Origin: Halomonas urmiana
GTDB taxonomy: Bacteria; Pseudomonadota; Gammaproteobacteria; Pseudomonadales; Halomonadaceae
DNA length: 64,000 bases
NCBI RefSeq assembly: GCF_005780185.1
Contig: NZ_VBUI01000004.1
Span: forward strand, 1 to 64,000
Direction: 5' to 3'
In this document: positions 16,962-28,949 of the stretch, piece after piece
How positions within the stretch are numbered: the stretch's first letter is position 1
How the letters are laid out: each line of letters opens with the position of its first letter
Translations under genes and position numbers: made by a program
The notes under the pieces: generated by a model
Told to the model about the DNA's origin: nothing
Seen by the model: the letters and a program-made list of their open reading frames with translations, nothing else
The model's database searches: none

Positions 16962-18305
16962 TCAGAAGATCAGATGCGTGGCCAACGCCACCAGAGGGAT
17001 AGCCAACAGAGTGCGGACCAGGAAGATCACCACCAGATCCTTGACGGACAGCGGAATACTAGACTCCAGCATGGCGTTGGCACTCTCGGTGAAGAAGATG
17101 ATCTGAACCGTGGACAGGGTGCAGACGAAGAAGATCGCCATGGGGCTGACATCGGCACCGGAGATGATGATGGCCGGCAAGGCGATTTCGGCGATGGACA
17201 CCAGGACCGTAGGTGCAATCGCCTCGGCATCCGGCAGCTGCATCAGCTGGATCAGCGGTTCGACCACGACGCCCAGGTAGTCGAACACCGGTGTATAGGT
17301 GGCCAGCAACAGGGCCAGGGTGGCGATGGACAGGATGAAAGCCACGATCTTCTGGGCAAAGGTGATGGCCTCCCAGAAGCCCTGATACAGGGCCTCCGGG
17401 CGCGTCTGCGCCGCCCGGGCAGCCGCCGCCGAACAGGCGCGTGCCAGGATATGGCCTTCCGCATCATCACGCAGATCGTCCGCGGTCTGTTCACGCCCCT
17501 CATAGTAACGATCCTGCTTGCGGGACAGCGGCGGAATGCGTACCACGACGGCGGCCAGGGTGAAGTTGATCAAAAAGGAGACGAGGATCATGTGGGGGAG
17601 ATACTCCATGATCCCGCCGATCGAGGCCAGCAAGGCGAAGAAACCCAGGCTGCAGATACTGAAGTTGGTCGCGATGCTGGCCGACTCCCGCTCGGTGTAG
17701 TACCCCCCCTTGTACAGCTTGTTGGTGATGAAGATCCCCACCGCCGGGGCGGCCACGAAGGAGGCAACGGCATCCACGGCGGAGCGTCCCGGCAGGCGGT
17801 ACAGCGGGCGCATCAGTGGCTCCATCAGGGTGCCGATGAATTCCAGGAAACCGAACTCGGTCAGGAAAAGCACCAAGAAACCGGCAATGGTGACGGTGAG
17901 AAAGACGCTGCCTCCGAGGTACAAGGCCAGACCGCCCACATCATCGTGCAGCAGCCAGTCGGGGCCGATACCGAACACCAGCAGCGTGGCAAAGAAGGCC
18001 GCCAGCAGAAAAGCCAGGCCACTCATCACCCCATCCTTGCGATGATAACGACGTAGGGCGGCGTTGCCGGACGTTCTGGATGCCAGCCAGGTCAGGCACA
18101 GAAGGCCGATTATGCCCAGCGTGAGGTAATCGATCGAACCGCCGAGCAGCTCCTTGGCATAATCGATGATCATGACCAGTGGTATCTTGCTCTCGTCTTC
18201 CCCCACCGGAAGTGGAACGAAGAAGATACCGAGTCCAATGAGGCTGCCGACAACTGCCTTCAGGGCACCCGCGGCACCGGGCTGAGCCACTTCTATTTTG
18301 TTCAT
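16962..18305 (-). CDS. YjiH-family nucleoside-recognition (Gate) membrane protein, copy 1
   Basis: A 447-residue polytopic membrane protein with about eleven hydrophobic segments. It has the segments [13 protein letters not shown] and [18 protein letters not shown] that are typical of YjiH/Gate-domain proteins. I chose the ATG at 18305 because it has GGAGAA upstream and a hydrophobic start soon after; the upstream extension looks non-coding. It is the last gene of the operon that starts at hutI, 104 bases after etfA. A clear paralogue (26652-27974) is divergently transcribed from hutI. The family has no well-established substrate; context suggests uptake of the compound degraded here. Confidence 0.8.
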   Translation of the reverse strand: MNKIEVAQPGAAGALKAVVGSLIGLGIFFVPLPVGEDESKIPLVMIIDYAKELLGGSIDYLTLGIIGLLCLTWLASRTSGNAALRRYHRKDGVMSGLAFLLAAFFATLLVFGIGPDWLLHDDVGGLALYLGGSVFLTVTIAGFLVLFLTEFGFLEFIGTLMEPLMRPLYRLPGRSAVDAVASFVAAPAVGIFITNKLYKGGYYTERESASIATNFSICSLGFFALLASIGGIMEYLPHMILVSFLINFTLAAVVVRIPPLSRKQDRYYEGREQTADDLRDDAEGHILARACSAAAARAAQTRPEALYQGFWEAITFAQKIVAFILSIATLALLLATYTPVFDYLGVVVEPLIQLMQLPDAEAIAPTVLVSIAEIALPAIIISGADVSPMAIFFVCTLSTVQIIFFTESANAMLESSIPLSVKDLVVIFLVRTLLAIPLVALATHLIF

Positions 18306-18409
18306 TGTGTTTCTCCAATTGGCAGGTAGTAGGTCGCGACAAGAGACTCGGCAACAAGGCGCGACCTGGTGCAAATGCCGGAACCGGCAATAAGCTCGTG
18401 AGCTTTCGC

Positions 18410-19336
18410 CTATAGTTGTTGTTCGAGTTCGGGTACGGCCTCGAAGAGATCGGCCACGAGACCATAGTCCGCGACCTGGAAGATCGGCGCCTCCTCGTCC
18501 TTGTTGATGGCGACGATCACCTTGGAGTCCTTCATGCCCGCCAGGTGCTGGATGGCGCCACTGATGCCCACGGCGATGTAGAGGTCCGGGGCGACGATCT
18601 TGCCGGTCTGGCCCACCTGCATGTCGTTGGGCACGAAGCCGGCGTCCACCGCGGCCCGTGAGGCGCCGATGGCCGCGCCCAGCTTGTCGGCAATGCCCTC
18701 GAGCAGCGTGAAGTTGTCGCCGCTGCCCATGCCGCGACCGCCGGAGATCACCACCTTGGCCGCGCCCAGCTCGGGGCGGTCGGACTGGGCCAGCGCCTCC
18801 TTGACGAAGGTGGACTGGGTGTTGTCGGCGACGAAGTCGACCGCCTCGATGGACGCGCTGCCGCTCTCGCCCACCGCATCGAAGCCGGTGGCGCGCACGG
18901 TGATCACCTTCAGCGCGTCCTCGCTCTGCACGGTGGCGATGGCGTTGCCGGCATAGATCGGCCGCTTGAAGGTGTCGGCGCTCTCCACCGCGATGATCTC
19001 GGAGATCTGCGCCACGTCCTTGAGCGCGGCGACCCGGGGCAGCACGTTCTTGCCGGTGGTGGAGGCTGTGGCCAGCACATGACTGTAGTCACCGGCGAGC
19101 TCCGCGATCAGCGCCGCGGTGGGCTCGGCGAGCAGGTGGGCATAGGCGGCATGGTCGGCCACGCGGACCTTGCTGACGCCGCCGAGCCTGGCGGCGGCCT
19201 CGGCGATGGCGGAGACGCCTTCGCCTGCCACCAGTACGTCGATATCGCCGCCGATCTGTTGCGCTGCCGCGACCACGTGGGCGGTGGCGCCGGCCAGGGC
19301 GCCGTCGTGATGTTCGGCCAGGACCAGGATGCTCAT
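18410..19336 (-). CDS. etfA: Electron transfer flavoprotein alpha subunit
   Basis: A 308-residue ETF alpha subunit. The C-terminal FAD domain is visible: [12 protein letters not shown], then [15 protein letters not shown] and [16 protein letters not shown] takes electrons from acyl-CoA dehydrogenases and passes them to ETF-quinone oxidoreductase. It overlaps etfB by four bases. Its placement directly downstream of an acyl-CoA dehydrogenase in a hut operon suggests that it is dedicated to that dehydrogenase. Confidence 0.95.
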   Translation of the reverse strand: MSILVLAEHHDGALAGATAHVVAAAQQIGGDIDVLVAGEGVSAIAEAAARLGGVSKVRVADHAAYAHLLAEPTAALIAELAGDYSHVLATASTTGKNVLPRVAALKDVAQISEIIAVESADTFKRPIYAGNAIATVQSEDALKVITVRATGFDAVGESGSASIEAVDFVADNTQSTFVKEALAQSDRPELGAAKVVISGGRGMGSGDNFTLLEGIADKLGAAIGASRAAVDAGFVPNDMQVGQTGKIVAPDLYIAVGISGAIQHLAGMKDSKVIVAINKDEEAPIFQVADYGLVADLFEAVPELEQQL

Positions 19337-20085
19337 GAAATCACCTTCGCTTCGTTCTTCAGCTTGTCGACCAGCTCGTCCACCGAGCCCACCTTGACGC
19401 CGCCCTGGCGCTCGGCCGGCGGCTCGACCTTGAGCAGCTTGACCTTCGAGGCCACCTCGATACCGAGCTCCGCCGGGCTCTTGACGTCCATCGGCTTCTT
19501 CTTGGCCTTCATGATGTCGGGCAGCTTGGCGTAGCGCGGCTCGTTAAGGCGCAGGTCGGTGGTGACGATGGCGGGCAGCGACAGCTCGACGGTCTGCAGG
19601 CCGCCGTCGATCTCGCGGGTCACCTGCAGCGTCTCCCCCTCGACCTTCACCTCGGAGGCGAAGGTGCCCTGGGGCAGGCCGGTCAGCGCGGCGAGCATCT
19701 GGCCGGTCTGGTTGTTGTCGGTGTCGATGGCCTGCTTGCCGAGGATCACCAGGCCGGGCTGCTCCTCCTCGACCAGCCTGGCCAGGGCCTTGGCCGCGCC
19801 CAGCGACTCGACGCGCTCGTCGGTCTCGACGTGGATGGCACGGTCGGCGCCCAGCGCCAGCGCGGTGCGCAGCTGCTCCTGGGCGGCCTTGGGGCCGACG
19901 GTGACGGCGACGATCTCGCTCGCCACCCCCTTCTCCTTGAGGCGCACCGCTTCCTCCACGGCGATCTCGCAGAAGGGGTTCAGGGCCATCTTGACGTTGG
20001 TGAGATCGACGTCACTGTTGTCCGGCTTGACCCGGATCTTGACGTTGTAGTCGATGACGCGTTTGACCGCGGCGAGTACTTTCAT
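19333..20085 (-). CDS. etfB: Electron transfer flavoprotein beta subunit
   Basis: A 250-residue ETF beta subunit beginning [14 protein letters not shown], with the AMP/FAD-contact segment [16 protein letters not shown] chose the ATG at 20085 because it has AAGGAG upstream and gives the normal family length; the longer frame to 20334 runs into the preceding dehydrogenase and its sequence is not ETF-like. It is 25 bases after the acyl-CoA dehydrogenase stop and overlaps etfA. Confidence 0.95.
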   Translation of the reverse strand: MKVLAAVKRVIDYNVKIRVKPDNSDVDLTNVKMALNPFCEIAVEEAVRLKEKGVASEIVAVTVGPKAAQEQLRTALALGADRAIHVETDERVESLGAAKALARLVEEEQPGLVILGKQAIDTDNNQTGQMLAALTGLPQGTFASEVKVEGETLQVTREIDGGLQTVELSLPAIVTTDLRLNEPRYAKLPDIMKAKKKPMDVKSPAELGIEVASKVKLLKVEPPAERQGGVKVGSVDELVDKLKNEAKVIS

Positions 20086-20110
20086 CGAGAGAACTCCTTG
20101 CAGTGACGCC

Positions 20111-21244
20111 TCAGGCGGTGATGGCACGGCCGATGATGATCTTCTGGATCTCCGAGGTGCCTTCGAAGATGCGCGTGATCCGGGCGTCCCGGTAATAGCG
20201 CTCGATGGGCAGATCCCCGATGTAGCCGTAACCGCCGTGGATCTGCACAGCCTGGTCGGTGACCTTGGCGGCGGCCTCGGATGCGAACAGCTTGGCCACC
20301 GCCGACTCGAGGCTGAAACGCTGCCCGGAGTCACGGGCGGCGGCGGCCTTGTAGGTCACCAGCTTTGCGGCCTCGAGCTGGGTGTGCATCTCGGCCAGCA
20401 TCCACTGGATGCCCTGGTGCCGACACAAGGGCTTGCCGCTCACCACGCGCTCCTGGGACCAGGCCAGGGTGTCGTCGTAGGCCGCCCGGGAGATGCCGAC
20501 GCTCATGGCCGCCACTTCCACACGCCCCCGATCGAGGACCTCCATGGCGGTCGCGAATCCGGCGCCTTCCTTGCCCAGCAAGACGCTCTCGGGCACCACA
20601 CAGTCGATGCCGATCTCGTAGATGTGGCTGCCACGCAGGCCCAGTGTCTTCTCGGGCTGGGAGAACGCGAGGCCCGCGGTGTCGCGATCGACCAGGAAGG
20701 CCGAGATGCCGCGGTGACCGAGGTCTTCATCGGTCTTGGCATAGACGACCAGGAAATCGGCGAAGGCGCCGTTGGTGATGTAGTGCTTGGTGCCGGTGAT
20801 ATGCCAACCCTGCTCGCAGCGCACGGCCTTGGTCCGCATCTCGGCAGGGTTCGAGCCCGCCCCGGGTTCGGTGAGGGCGAAGGCGCCGAGCTTCTCGCCG
20901 GTGGCGCACTGCGGCAGCAGTGCCTGCTTCTGCTCTTCCGTACCTCCCACCAGTACTGAGTCGGTGGCCAGAAAGTGCGCCGTCAACGACGAGCAGGTGG
21001 CAGCACAGTGATATGCGATCTCCTCCACCGCCAGGGACATGCCGATGCTGCTGATGTCGACGCCGCCGTACTCGGATGGCAGGTTCATGCTCCAGAAGCC
21101 AAGCTCGCCCAGGGCGCGCAGGCTCTCGGCGCAGAAATCGCGGGTATCGTCGTAGCGGGCAGCATTGGCCTTGAGGACGTCGGCCGACACGCGACGGGCG
21201 GCGTCCTGAAAGGCCAGCTCGTCTTCGGTGAAATCAAAGTGCAT
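20111..21244 (-). CDS. Acyl-CoA dehydrogenase
   Basis: A 377-residue flavoprotein. The N-terminal helical domain starts [16 protein letters not shown]; the middle has the family signature [13 protein letters not shown] and the FAD-contact [13 protein letters not shown]. The catalytic base is probably Glu361 in [10 protein letters not shown], and [13 protein letters not shown] precedes it. It introduces a trans-2 double bond into an acyl-CoA and passes electrons to ETF. I chose the ATG at 21244, which overlaps the CoA-transferase stop by 11 bases. In this operon a likely job is converting a CoA-activated saturated side chain to an enoyl form, for example imidazolylpropanoyl-CoA to urocanoyl-CoA; that is inference. 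Confidence 0.93.
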   Translation of the reverse strand: MHFDFTEDELAFQDAARRVSADVLKANAARYDDTRDFCAESLRALGELGFWSMNLPSEYGGVDISSIGMSLAVEEIAYHCAATCSSLTAHFLATDSVLVGGTEEQKQALLPQCATGEKLGAFALTEPGAGSNPAEMRTKAVRCEQGWHITGTKHYITNGAFADFLVVYAKTDEDLGHRGISAFLVDRDTAGLAFSQPEKTLGLRGSHIYEIGIDCVVPESVLLGKEGAGFATAMEVLDRGRVEVAAMSVGISRAAYDDTLAWSQERVVSGKPLCRHQGIQWMLAEMHTQLEAAKLVTYKAAAARDSGQRFSLESAVAKLFASEAAAKVTDQAVQIHGGYGYIGDLPIERYYRDARITRIFEGTSEIQKIIIGRAITA

Positions 21245-22367
21245 TGGTGCTCTCCTCATCGAGCATTGCGTTGTGGGCGCCCAGTGCCGGCGCCGGTTCA
21301 TCGGTCGCGACCCTGCGGCCATTGAAGAAGACGGGTTGAGCGGGCGACCGCACGGCCCCCGAGGGCTGGAGCAGGCCCCGCTCCCGGGCATGGGGGGAAT
21401 CGGCCACCTGCTTGATGTCCCAGATCGGCGAGGCGGGGACCCCGGCCGCATCGAGCCGCTCGCAGACCTCGGCGACCGTCAGTTCGCAGGTCCAGCGTTC
21501 GATCCGCGCCTTCAGCTCGGCCTGATGGTCACAACGGCGCTCGTCGGTGGCGAAGCGTTCGTCGTCGACCAGCTCCGAAGCTCCCATGCAGTCGGCCAGC
21601 CGGGCGAACAGACTGTTGTTGGCCACGGCGATGACGACCTGGCCATTTCGGGCCTGGAAACTGTCGAAGGGGGCGGACAGGGGGTGCCGGTTGCCCACCG
21701 GCTGAGGCGCCTCGCCATGGGCCATCAACTGCGCGAGGTTGGTGACCTGCATGGAGAAGAGGCAGTCCAGCATGGACACGTCCAGGTAGCAGCCGGCCCG
21801 TTGCGCGTCACGCTCGCGCTGGAACAGGGCGGCACAGATCGACCAGCTGGCAAACATGCCGGCCGCCACATCTCCAAGCGACTCACCGACGCGGGTCGGC
21901 GGCCCGCCTTCCGGCCCGGTGGCGGCCATGATCCCGGACATGGCCTGGGCGATGATGTCGTAGGCCGGCTTGCTGGTCATGGGCCCGGTCTGCCCGAAAC
22001 CGGAAATGGAGCAATACACCAGCGCGGGATGACGATCGCGCAGGGTAGCCTCGTCTATGCCCAGGCGGCGCGTCACTCCGGGGCGGAAATTCTCCACCAG
22101 TACATCGGCATCGGCACATAGTGCATGGAACCGTGCCAGGTCATCGGCCTCCTTGAGGTTCAGGCAGATGCTGCGCTTGCCCCGGTTGAGCATCGCGAAG
22201 TAGACGCTCTCCCCGTCGATGAAGGGACCGATATGACGACTGTCGTCGCCATGAGGCGTCTCGACCTTGATCACCTCGGCGCCCAGGTCGGCAAGCATGG
22301 CCGTGCAATAGGGGCCGGCCAGGAAGCGCGACAGGTCGAGGACGGTAATGCCTTGCAAGGGTTTCAT
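21234..22367 (-). CDS. CaiB/BaiF (class III) CoA-transferase
   Basis: A 377-residue class III CoA-transferase. The start MKPLQGITVLDLSRFLAGP is typical, followed by LADLGAEVIKVE and VLVENFRPGV. The catalytic aspartate is probably Asp166 in ESLGDVAAGM. The enzyme moves CoA between carboxylates. The ATG at 22367 has AGGAG upstream and gives the family start; the frame extends a further 16 codons without support. It lies between hutU and an acyl-CoA dehydrogenase with which it overlaps, suggesting activation of a carboxylic acid for dehydrogenation and perhaps CoA recycling from the product. Confidence 0.92.
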   Translation of the reverse strand: MKPLQGITVLDLSRFLAGPYCTAMLADLGAEVIKVETPHGDDSRHIGPFIDGESVYFAMLNRGKRSICLNLKEADDLARFHALCADADVLVENFRPGVTRRLGIDEATLRDRHPALVYCSISGFGQTGPMTSKPAYDIIAQAMSGIMAATGPEGGPPTRVGESLGDVAAGMFASWSICAALFQRERDAQRAGCYLDVSMLDCLFSMQVTNLAQLMAHGEAPQPVGNRHPLSAPFDSFQARNGQVVIAVANNSLFARLADCMGASELVDDERFATDERRCDHQAELKARIERWTCELTVAEVCERLDAAGVPASPIWDIKQVADSPHARERGLLQPSGAVRSPAQPVFFNGRRVATDEPAPALGAHNAMLDEESTNAL

Positions 22368-22411
22368 CTGGGACTCCTGTGCCAGGCGGGCGCTGCATCC
22401 CGCCCGCAAGT

Positions 22412-24091
<1,680 letters not shown>

Positions 24092-24146
24092 GGCGTATGG
24101 CCTCTGGAGTCTCGATGGAGTGTCGTGGTCGTGGAGCCGTCGGCTC

Positions 24147-25109
24147 TCAGTCATTCAGGGTCAGCAGATGCACCAGGCGAGCTGCCGCCCTGGCGGTGCG
24201 GCCGTCGATATCACGGCCGGGGTTGAGCTCCGCCAGGTCGGCCAGGCGCAGCTTGCCGCAATCTCGAATGCTCTCGATCAGCGGCTCGATCAGGGCGAGC
24301 GCAACGCCGCGGGCGGCCGGGGCGCTTACCCCGGGGGCCTCGGCGGCAGGCAGCACGTCCAGATCGATGGTCAGGTAGAGGTGGTCGCAGTCGCGGAGGA
24401 AGTCCGCCAGGTCCTGCTCGATGCCGGTCAGACGCGGCGCGGTGATGTCTCGATCCTCACGCACCATCACGCCAAGCTCGTCGGCACGGTTGAACAGCGC
24501 TCGCGTATTGGCGGCCCGGCTCACGCCAAGGCAGGCATAGCGGAATGGCCAGCCGCGCTGAGCACAGTCTTCAGCGATCTGCGAAAAGGGTGTGCCTGAG
24601 GAGCGCACGTGCTGTGGGTCACGCAGATCGAAATGGGCATCCAGGTTGACGATGCCGACACGTGGCGCCGTCTCGCCGTTGGCCGTCAGGTGCTGGGCGA
24701 GCCCTGACCAGCTGGCATAGGCCACCTCATGGCCGCCACCCAGCACGATGGGCAGGTGCCCCTCGCCCATCAGCGGGACGAGGCGGTTGGCCAGCGCCTG
24801 CTGAGCGACTTCCATGGCGTCGCCTTCACAGCGCACGTCACCGGCGTCATAGGCAGCCCCCTGTCGGTGCCAAGCCAGCGGCGCCAGGGCGCGACGCAGT
24901 GCGGCAGGGCCATCGGCGGCACCCACACGACCCTGGTTGCGCGCCACGCCGGCATCGCAGGCGAACCCCAGCAGCGCACAACCGGGTGTGCCGCCCTCGG
25001 CCAGCGGCTGAATCTTCTGGTGCCAGCGCTCGCTGTCGGGCTCGGGATCGGTGCGCCCCTGCCACAAGCTGCGGTCGAAATCCTGGTGAAGCGACGTATC
25101 AGACGGCAT
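24147..25109 (-). CDS. hutG: Formimidoylglutamase (arginase/agmatinase family)
   Basis: A 320-residue ureohydrolase. The binuclear manganese motifs [20 protein letters not shown] and [19 protein letters not shown] are present. In the four-step hut route it hydrolyses N-formimidoylglutamate to glutamate and formamide. It overlaps hutI by 11 bases. Because it is of the ureohydrolase type, the pathway here is the formamide branch rather than the HutF/formylglutamate branch. Confidence 0.94.
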   Translation of the reverse strand: MPSDTSLHQDFDRSLWQGRTDPEPDSERWHQKIQPLAEGGTPGCALLGFACDAGVARNQGRVGAADGPAALRRALAPLAWHRQGAAYDAGDVRCEGDAMEVAQQALANRLVPLMGEGHLPIVLGGGHEVAYASWSGLAQHLTANGETAPRVGIVNLDAHFDLRDPQHVRSSGTPFSQIAEDCAQRGWPFRYACLGVSRAANTRALFNRADELGVMVREDRDITAPRLTGIEQDLADFLRDCDHLYLTIDLDVLPAAEAPGVSAPAARGVALALIEPLIESIRDCGKLRLADLAELNPGRDIDGRTARAAARLVHLLTLND

Positions 25110-26316
25110 GGGTCAACTCCCCCTGAAACAGGCGCTGACGCAGGCGACCGGGCTGGACGGCATAAGCCAGTGCGGCCGGGGTGTCGATATTCCAGACACA
25201 CAGGTCGGCTGCAGCCCCTTCCCGGATCCGCCCTTCTCCCTTGAGTCCGAGGGCAGTCGCGCCATGGGCGGTCATGCCGGCCAGTGCCTCCTGGGGCGTC
25301 AGGCGGAACAGGGTGCAGGCCAGGTTCAACATCAAGGTCGGCATGAACAGCGGCGAGCTTCCCGGGTTGGCGTCGGTCGCCACGGCCAGGGGCACGCCGG
25401 CCTCGCGCAGAGCCGCGATGGGCGGCTGCTGCGTCTCGCGCAGGGTGTGGAAAGCCCCCGGCAGGATCACGGCGACACTACCGGCCTTGCGCATGGCGGC
25501 GATCCCGGCCTCATCGAGGTACTCGATATGATCGGCGGAGAGTGCCCCGTGACGGACCGCCATCGCGGTGCCACCCAGGTTGGAGAGCTGCTCGGCGTGG
25601 GCCTTGATCGGCAGGCCATGCGCTTCGGCGGCCTCGAAGACCCGCTCGCACTGCGCCACCGAGAAGGCGATCTTCTCGCAGAACACATCGACGGCATCGG
25701 CAAGGCCTTCGCTGGCGGCCGCCGGGACCATCTCCTGGCACACCAGATCGATATAGCCGTCACTGTCATCCTTGAACTCCGGCGGCAGCGCATGGGCACC
25801 CAGCAGGGTCGTCACCACACGCGCGGGGAGCGCCTCGCCGAGACGGCGCGCCACGCGCAGCATCTTCAGCTCGTCCTCGACCGTCAGGCCGTAGCCGGAC
25901 TTGATCTCCACGGTGGTGACACCGTCGGCAATCAGTGCCTCGAGACGCGGCCTGGCCAGCTCGAGCAGTTCGTCCTCGCTGGCTTCCCGAGTGGCCGTCA
26001 CGGTGCTCAGGATGCCGCCGCCACGCCGGGCGATCTCCTCGTAGCTGACCCCTTCCAGGCGCGCCTCGAACTCATCGGCGCGGGAGCCGCCAAACACCAG
26101 GTGGGTATGGCAATCCACCAGGCCGGGGGTCATCACGCCGCCACGGCCCATGTCATGGCAACCTTCCGCCAGCCCTTCATCGAACTCCCGCATCGGCACC
26201 AGAGACGCGACCCGCGCCCCGTCGGTGATGACGGCCATGGGCTCGGGCAGCGTGTGCAGCCCATCGAAGACTTTCATCTCGCGCCATAGACGACGCGTAG
26301 GGGTGGTATTCGACAT
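25099..26316 (-). CDS. hutI: Imidazolonepropionase
   Basis: A 405-residue amidohydrolase-superfamily enzyme that opens imidazolone-5-propionate to N-formimidoylglutamate. It has [34 protein letters not shown], the metal-ligand segments IKAHAEQLS and SADHIEYL, and [10 protein letters not shown]. It is the first gene of the operon; a HutC-type palindrome lies 41 bases upstream of its ATG. Confidence 0.96.
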   Translation of the reverse strand: MSNTTPTRRLWREMKVFDGLHTLPEPMAVITDGARVASLVPMREFDEGLAEGCHDMGRGGVMTPGLVDCHTHLVFGGSRADEFEARLEGVSYEEIARRGGGILSTVTATREASEDELLELARPRLEALIADGVTTVEIKSGYGLTVEDELKMLRVARRLGEALPARVVTTLLGAHALPPEFKDDSDGYIDLVCQEMVPAAASEGLADAVDVFCEKIAFSVAQCERVFEAAEAHGLPIKAHAEQLSNLGGTAMAVRHGALSADHIEYLDEAGIAAMRKAGSVAVILPGAFHTLRETQQPPIAALREAGVPLAVATDANPGSSPLFMPTLMLNLACTLFRLTPQEALAGMTAHGATALGLKGEGRIREGAAADLCVWNIDTPAALAYAVQPGRLRQRLFQGELTHAV

Positions 26317-26356
26317 GGAGGCCTCCTCCGGGGTGGCTGAACAGATGCAGACTCAA

Positions 26357-26366
26357 TGTATATACA
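26357..26366. promoter_or_regulatory. HutC operator upstream of hutI
   Basis: A perfect palindrome TGTATATACA within AATGTATATACATTT, 41 bases upstream of hutI. HutC of pseudomonads is known to recognise TGTA-N2-TACA sites. Identical copies lie before the divergent transporter (26580) and before hutC (28789), which strongly supports one regulon. Confidence 0.8.
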
Positions 26367-26579
26367 TTTAAGTCCAGTACGCAGGAGCACGTCAAGCCAC
26401 CTTCCGAGGAGGCCAACAGGGAGAAGCGCCGCGGCCGAAAAGAAGAAAACCTAAACAACCCTTTATAAACAGAGGTATAAGAAGTTATCTCGGGCCCGCT
26501 TCCATCTGCCATCGATCAGGCATTAGACCAATGTCTAGTATGCATAACTAGGCGGAGGCACCGGCTTGGCTTATTTTAT

Positions 26580-26589
26580 TGTATATACA
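26580..26589. promoter_or_regulatory. HutC operator upstream of the divergent YjiH-family gene
   Basis: Second exact TGTATATACA copy, 62 bases upstream of the YjiH-family start at 26652, in an AT-rich patch (TTTTATTGTATATACATAT) suited to a promoter. It would place this transporter under HutC control. Confidence 0.75.
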
Positions 26590-26651
26590 TATCGAGGCAG
26601 GACGCCTATCCCGACCCAGTCACCGCACGTCACAAGACAAGAGGTATGCCC

Positions 26652-27974
26652 ATGAATCGCCAAGACCCCCTGGCACGGCAACCAGCCGTTGCCGCCACCC
26701 TTCTCAAGCTTTTCCTGCCCAGTGCCCTGGGCATCCTGATCTTCTTCATGCCCATCGAGATTTCAGGGAAGCGCACCATCCCCCTGGACCATATGGTGAC
26801 CGGCGCGCGCGCACTGCTCGGGGAGGCCAGCGGGTTCTATGCCCTGGCGCTGATCATTGCCGGCGCGGCCTATCCACTGGTCCGCGGCTACTGGCACCGC
26901 AACCTCACCGAGCGCATCTTCACGGTGCTGAAGATGGCCGTTGTCGTCGCCGCGGTGATGGCGCTGACGGGATGGGGGCCGGCCTTCCTGCATGAGCCGG
27001 ACATGCTGCCCTTCCTGTTCGACAAGCTGGTGATTCCGGTGGGCCTGATCGTGCCGATCGGCGCCATCTTCCTGGCGTTGCTGATCAGCTACGGCCTTCT
27101 GGAACTGATCGGCGTACTGGTGCAGCCGGTGATGCGTCCCATCTGGCACACCCCGGGCCGCTCGGCCATCGACGCCGTGGCCTCCTTCGTGGGCAGCTAC
27201 TCCATCGGCTTGCTGATTACCAACCGGGTCTATCAGGCCGGGCAGTATTCGGCGCGGGAGGCGGCCATCATCGCTACCGGCTTCTCCACGGTCTCGGCCA
27301 CCTTCATGATCATCGTGGCCAAGACCCTCGACCTGATGGACGTGTGGAACCTCTACTTCTGGCTGACCCTGCTGATCACCTTCATCGTCACCGCGGTGAC
27401 CGTGCGGCTGCCGCCGCTCTCGCGGATGGATGACAGCGCCGAGGATGGCGAACCCCAAGCGGTACCCGGCAAGCGCCTCACCACGGCCTGGCAGACCGGC
27501 CTGGAAGTGGCGGAGAAGGCCCCGAGCCTGCATCGCAGCGTGGCGCTCAACTTCAAGGAAGGGCTGGTCATGGCCATCAGCATTCTGCCATCGATCATGT
27601 CGGTGGGGCTGCTGGGCCTGCTGGCTGCCAAGTACACGCCGCTATTCGAATGGCTGGGCTGGCTCTTCTACCCCTTCGTGGCGGTGTGGGGCGTGGCGGA
27701 TGCGGCCGCCCTGGCGCAAGCCTCCGCCGCCGGACTCGCCGAGATGTTCCTGCCGGCGCTGCTGATGGCAGAGGCCGAGTTCGCGGCTCGCTTCGCCGCC
27801 GGTGTGGTGTCGGTGTCCGCCGTGCTGTTCTTCTCGGCCTCGATCCCCTGCATCCTCTCCACCAGCATTCCGCTGTCGGTGGGTCGCATGCTGGTGGTGT
27901 GGTTCATCCGGGTGTCCCTGAGCCTGCTGCTGGCAGTCCCTACCGGCTATCTGGTGCAGACACTGGCCGGCTGA
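26652..27974 (+). CDS. YjiH-family nucleoside-recognition (Gate) membrane protein, copy 2
   Basis: A 440-residue membrane protein with about eleven hydrophobic segments, paralogous to copy 1 at 16962-18305: both share PGRSAIDAVASFV-type and ITNRVYQAGQYSARE-type segments, followed by a variable cytoplasmic loop. I prefer the ATG at 26652, which sits 7 bases after GAGG; an in-frame ATG at 26646 is too close to that site. It diverges from hutI and has its own HutC palindrome, so it is probably induced by urocanate and may import urocanate, histidine or imidazolepropionate. Substrate is inference. Confidence 0.8.
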   Translation: MNRQDPLARQPAVAATLLKLFLPSALGILIFFMPIEISGKRTIPLDHMVTGARALLGEASGFYALALIIAGAAYPLVRGYWHRNLTERIFTVLKMAVVVAAVMALTGWGPAFLHEPDMLPFLFDKLVIPVGLIVPIGAIFLALLISYGLLELIGVLVQPVMRPIWHTPGRSAIDAVASFVGSYSIGLLITNRVYQAGQYSAREAAIIATGFSTVSATFMIIVAKTLDLMDVWNLYFWLTLLITFIVTAVTVRLPPLSRMDDSAEDGEPQAVPGKRLTTAWQTGLEVAEKAPSLHRSVALNFKEGLVMAISILPSIMSVGLLGLLAAKYTPLFEWLGWLFYPFVAVWGVADAAALAQASAAGLAEMFLPALLMAEAEFAARFAAGVVSVSAVLFFSASIPCILSTSIPLSVGRMLVVWFIRVSLSLLLAVPTGYLVQTLAG

Positions 27975-27995
27975 CACTGCCGTCAATCGCGTATA

Positions 27996-28027
27996 CGCAA
28001 ACGGCCGGGAATCCCCGGCCGTTTGCG
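27996..28027. terminator. Bidirectional terminator between the YjiH-family gene and hutC
   Basis: A perfect 14-bp inverted repeat, CGCAAACGGCCGGG / CCCGGCCGTTTGCG, with a 4-base loop. It lies 21 bases after the plus-strand stop and 22 bases beyond the hutC stop at 28050. It should stop transcription from both convergent genes. Confidence 0.85.
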
Positions 28028-28049
28028 TCGATAGTGGCGGACGAGTCGA

Positions 28050-28772
28050 TCATTTCAGCTCGCGATGCATCGAAGAGCGCAGCTTGTAGCGTTCGCCAGG
28101 ATGGAGCAGCCGCGCATAGCTGATCAGATGCTCACCCGACCAGGTACGCCGAATCATGCTCAGGCAAGGGCTAAGCGTATCGATGGCCAGCCACTCGGCA
28201 GCCTGATGGTCGGGCAGGACCGCCTCGACGATGTGTTCCACATCGGTGATGGGGCAGGCGGCCACCAGCACCTCGTTGGGCGTGTGGCGGGAGAAGTCGG
28301 TGTCGAGATAATCCGGGACCCAGCGCGGATTGACGAAACGCCTCTCGAGCTGGATCGGCACATCGTTCTCGAGGTGAAGGATCAGGGTATGGAAGACTCG
28401 GCTGCCGAGCCGCACCCCGAGACGTAGCGCCACCTCGTCATCGGCGTCGATCGCTGCGCAGGTCAACACCTCGTTGCCATACCGATGCCCCCGAGACCGC
28501 ACCTCCTCGGCGATGTTGTACACCTCGACCAGTGATGACTCTGCCTTGCGATCGGTGACGAAGGTGCCAAGCCCTGACTGGCGCGTCAGATATCCTTTCT
28601 GGACCAGATCGCGGATCGCCTTGTTGGCGGTCATGCGGCTGACCTGGAAATCCCGGGCCAGCTGCTCCTCCGGGGGAATCTGGTGATGGGCTGGCCATTC
28701 ACCACTGGTGATCTTGTCGAGCAGGTGCTGCTGGATCTGCTGATAGAGTGGCGGCGTGTTGGCCATGGGCAT
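28050..28772 (-). CDS. hutC: Histidine utilization repressor (GntR family)
   Basis: A 240-residue GntR/HutC protein. The N-terminal winged helix (about residues 8-75) contains IPPEEQLARDFQVSRMTANKAIRDLV; the C-terminal UTRA-like ligand domain follows. In other bacteria HutC is released from DNA by urocanate. The start is 28772 or, two codons later, 28766. A TGTATATACA palindrome 17 bases upstream suggests autorepression. It converges on the YjiH-family gene. Confidence 0.93.
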   Translation of the reverse strand: MPMANTPPLYQQIQQHLLDKITSGEWPAHHQIPPEEQLARDFQVSRMTANKAIRDLVQKGYLTRQSGLGTFVTDRKAESSLVEVYNIAEEVRSRGHRYGNEVLTCAAIDADDEVALRLGVRLGSRVFHTLILHLENDVPIQLERRFVNPRWVPDYLDTDFSRHTPNEVLVAACPITDVEHIVEAVLPDHQAAEWLAIDTLSPCLSMIRRTWSGEHLISYARLLHPGERYKLRSSMHRELK

Positions 28773-28788
28773 CCTTGGGCGAGACTAA

Positions 28789-28798
28789 TGTATATACA
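28789..28798. promoter_or_regulatory. HutC operator upstream of hutC
   Basis: Third exact TGTATATACA palindrome, 17 bases upstream of the hutC start. It is followed by a looser dyad (TACAATATACTGATTGTA, 28803-28820), possibly a second weaker site. Confidence 0.75.
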
Positions 28799-28949
28799 AT
28801 TACAATATACTGATTGTAGAGAGACTGTCCATGTGCAGTCTCTTAGAAGTGCTACATCTACAACCTCTATAGCAACCCTTGCTCTGTACTTCTTCACTAT
28901 GTTGTTTTTAGTCCTATTGTGAACCATGAAGTGGCCCCCTTCCTCTGGC

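Noticed and set aside
20086..20334. Longer etfB start at 20334
   Set aside because: The extra 83 codons overlap the acyl-CoA dehydrogenase, are not ETF-like, and the ATG at 20085 has a good ribosome site.
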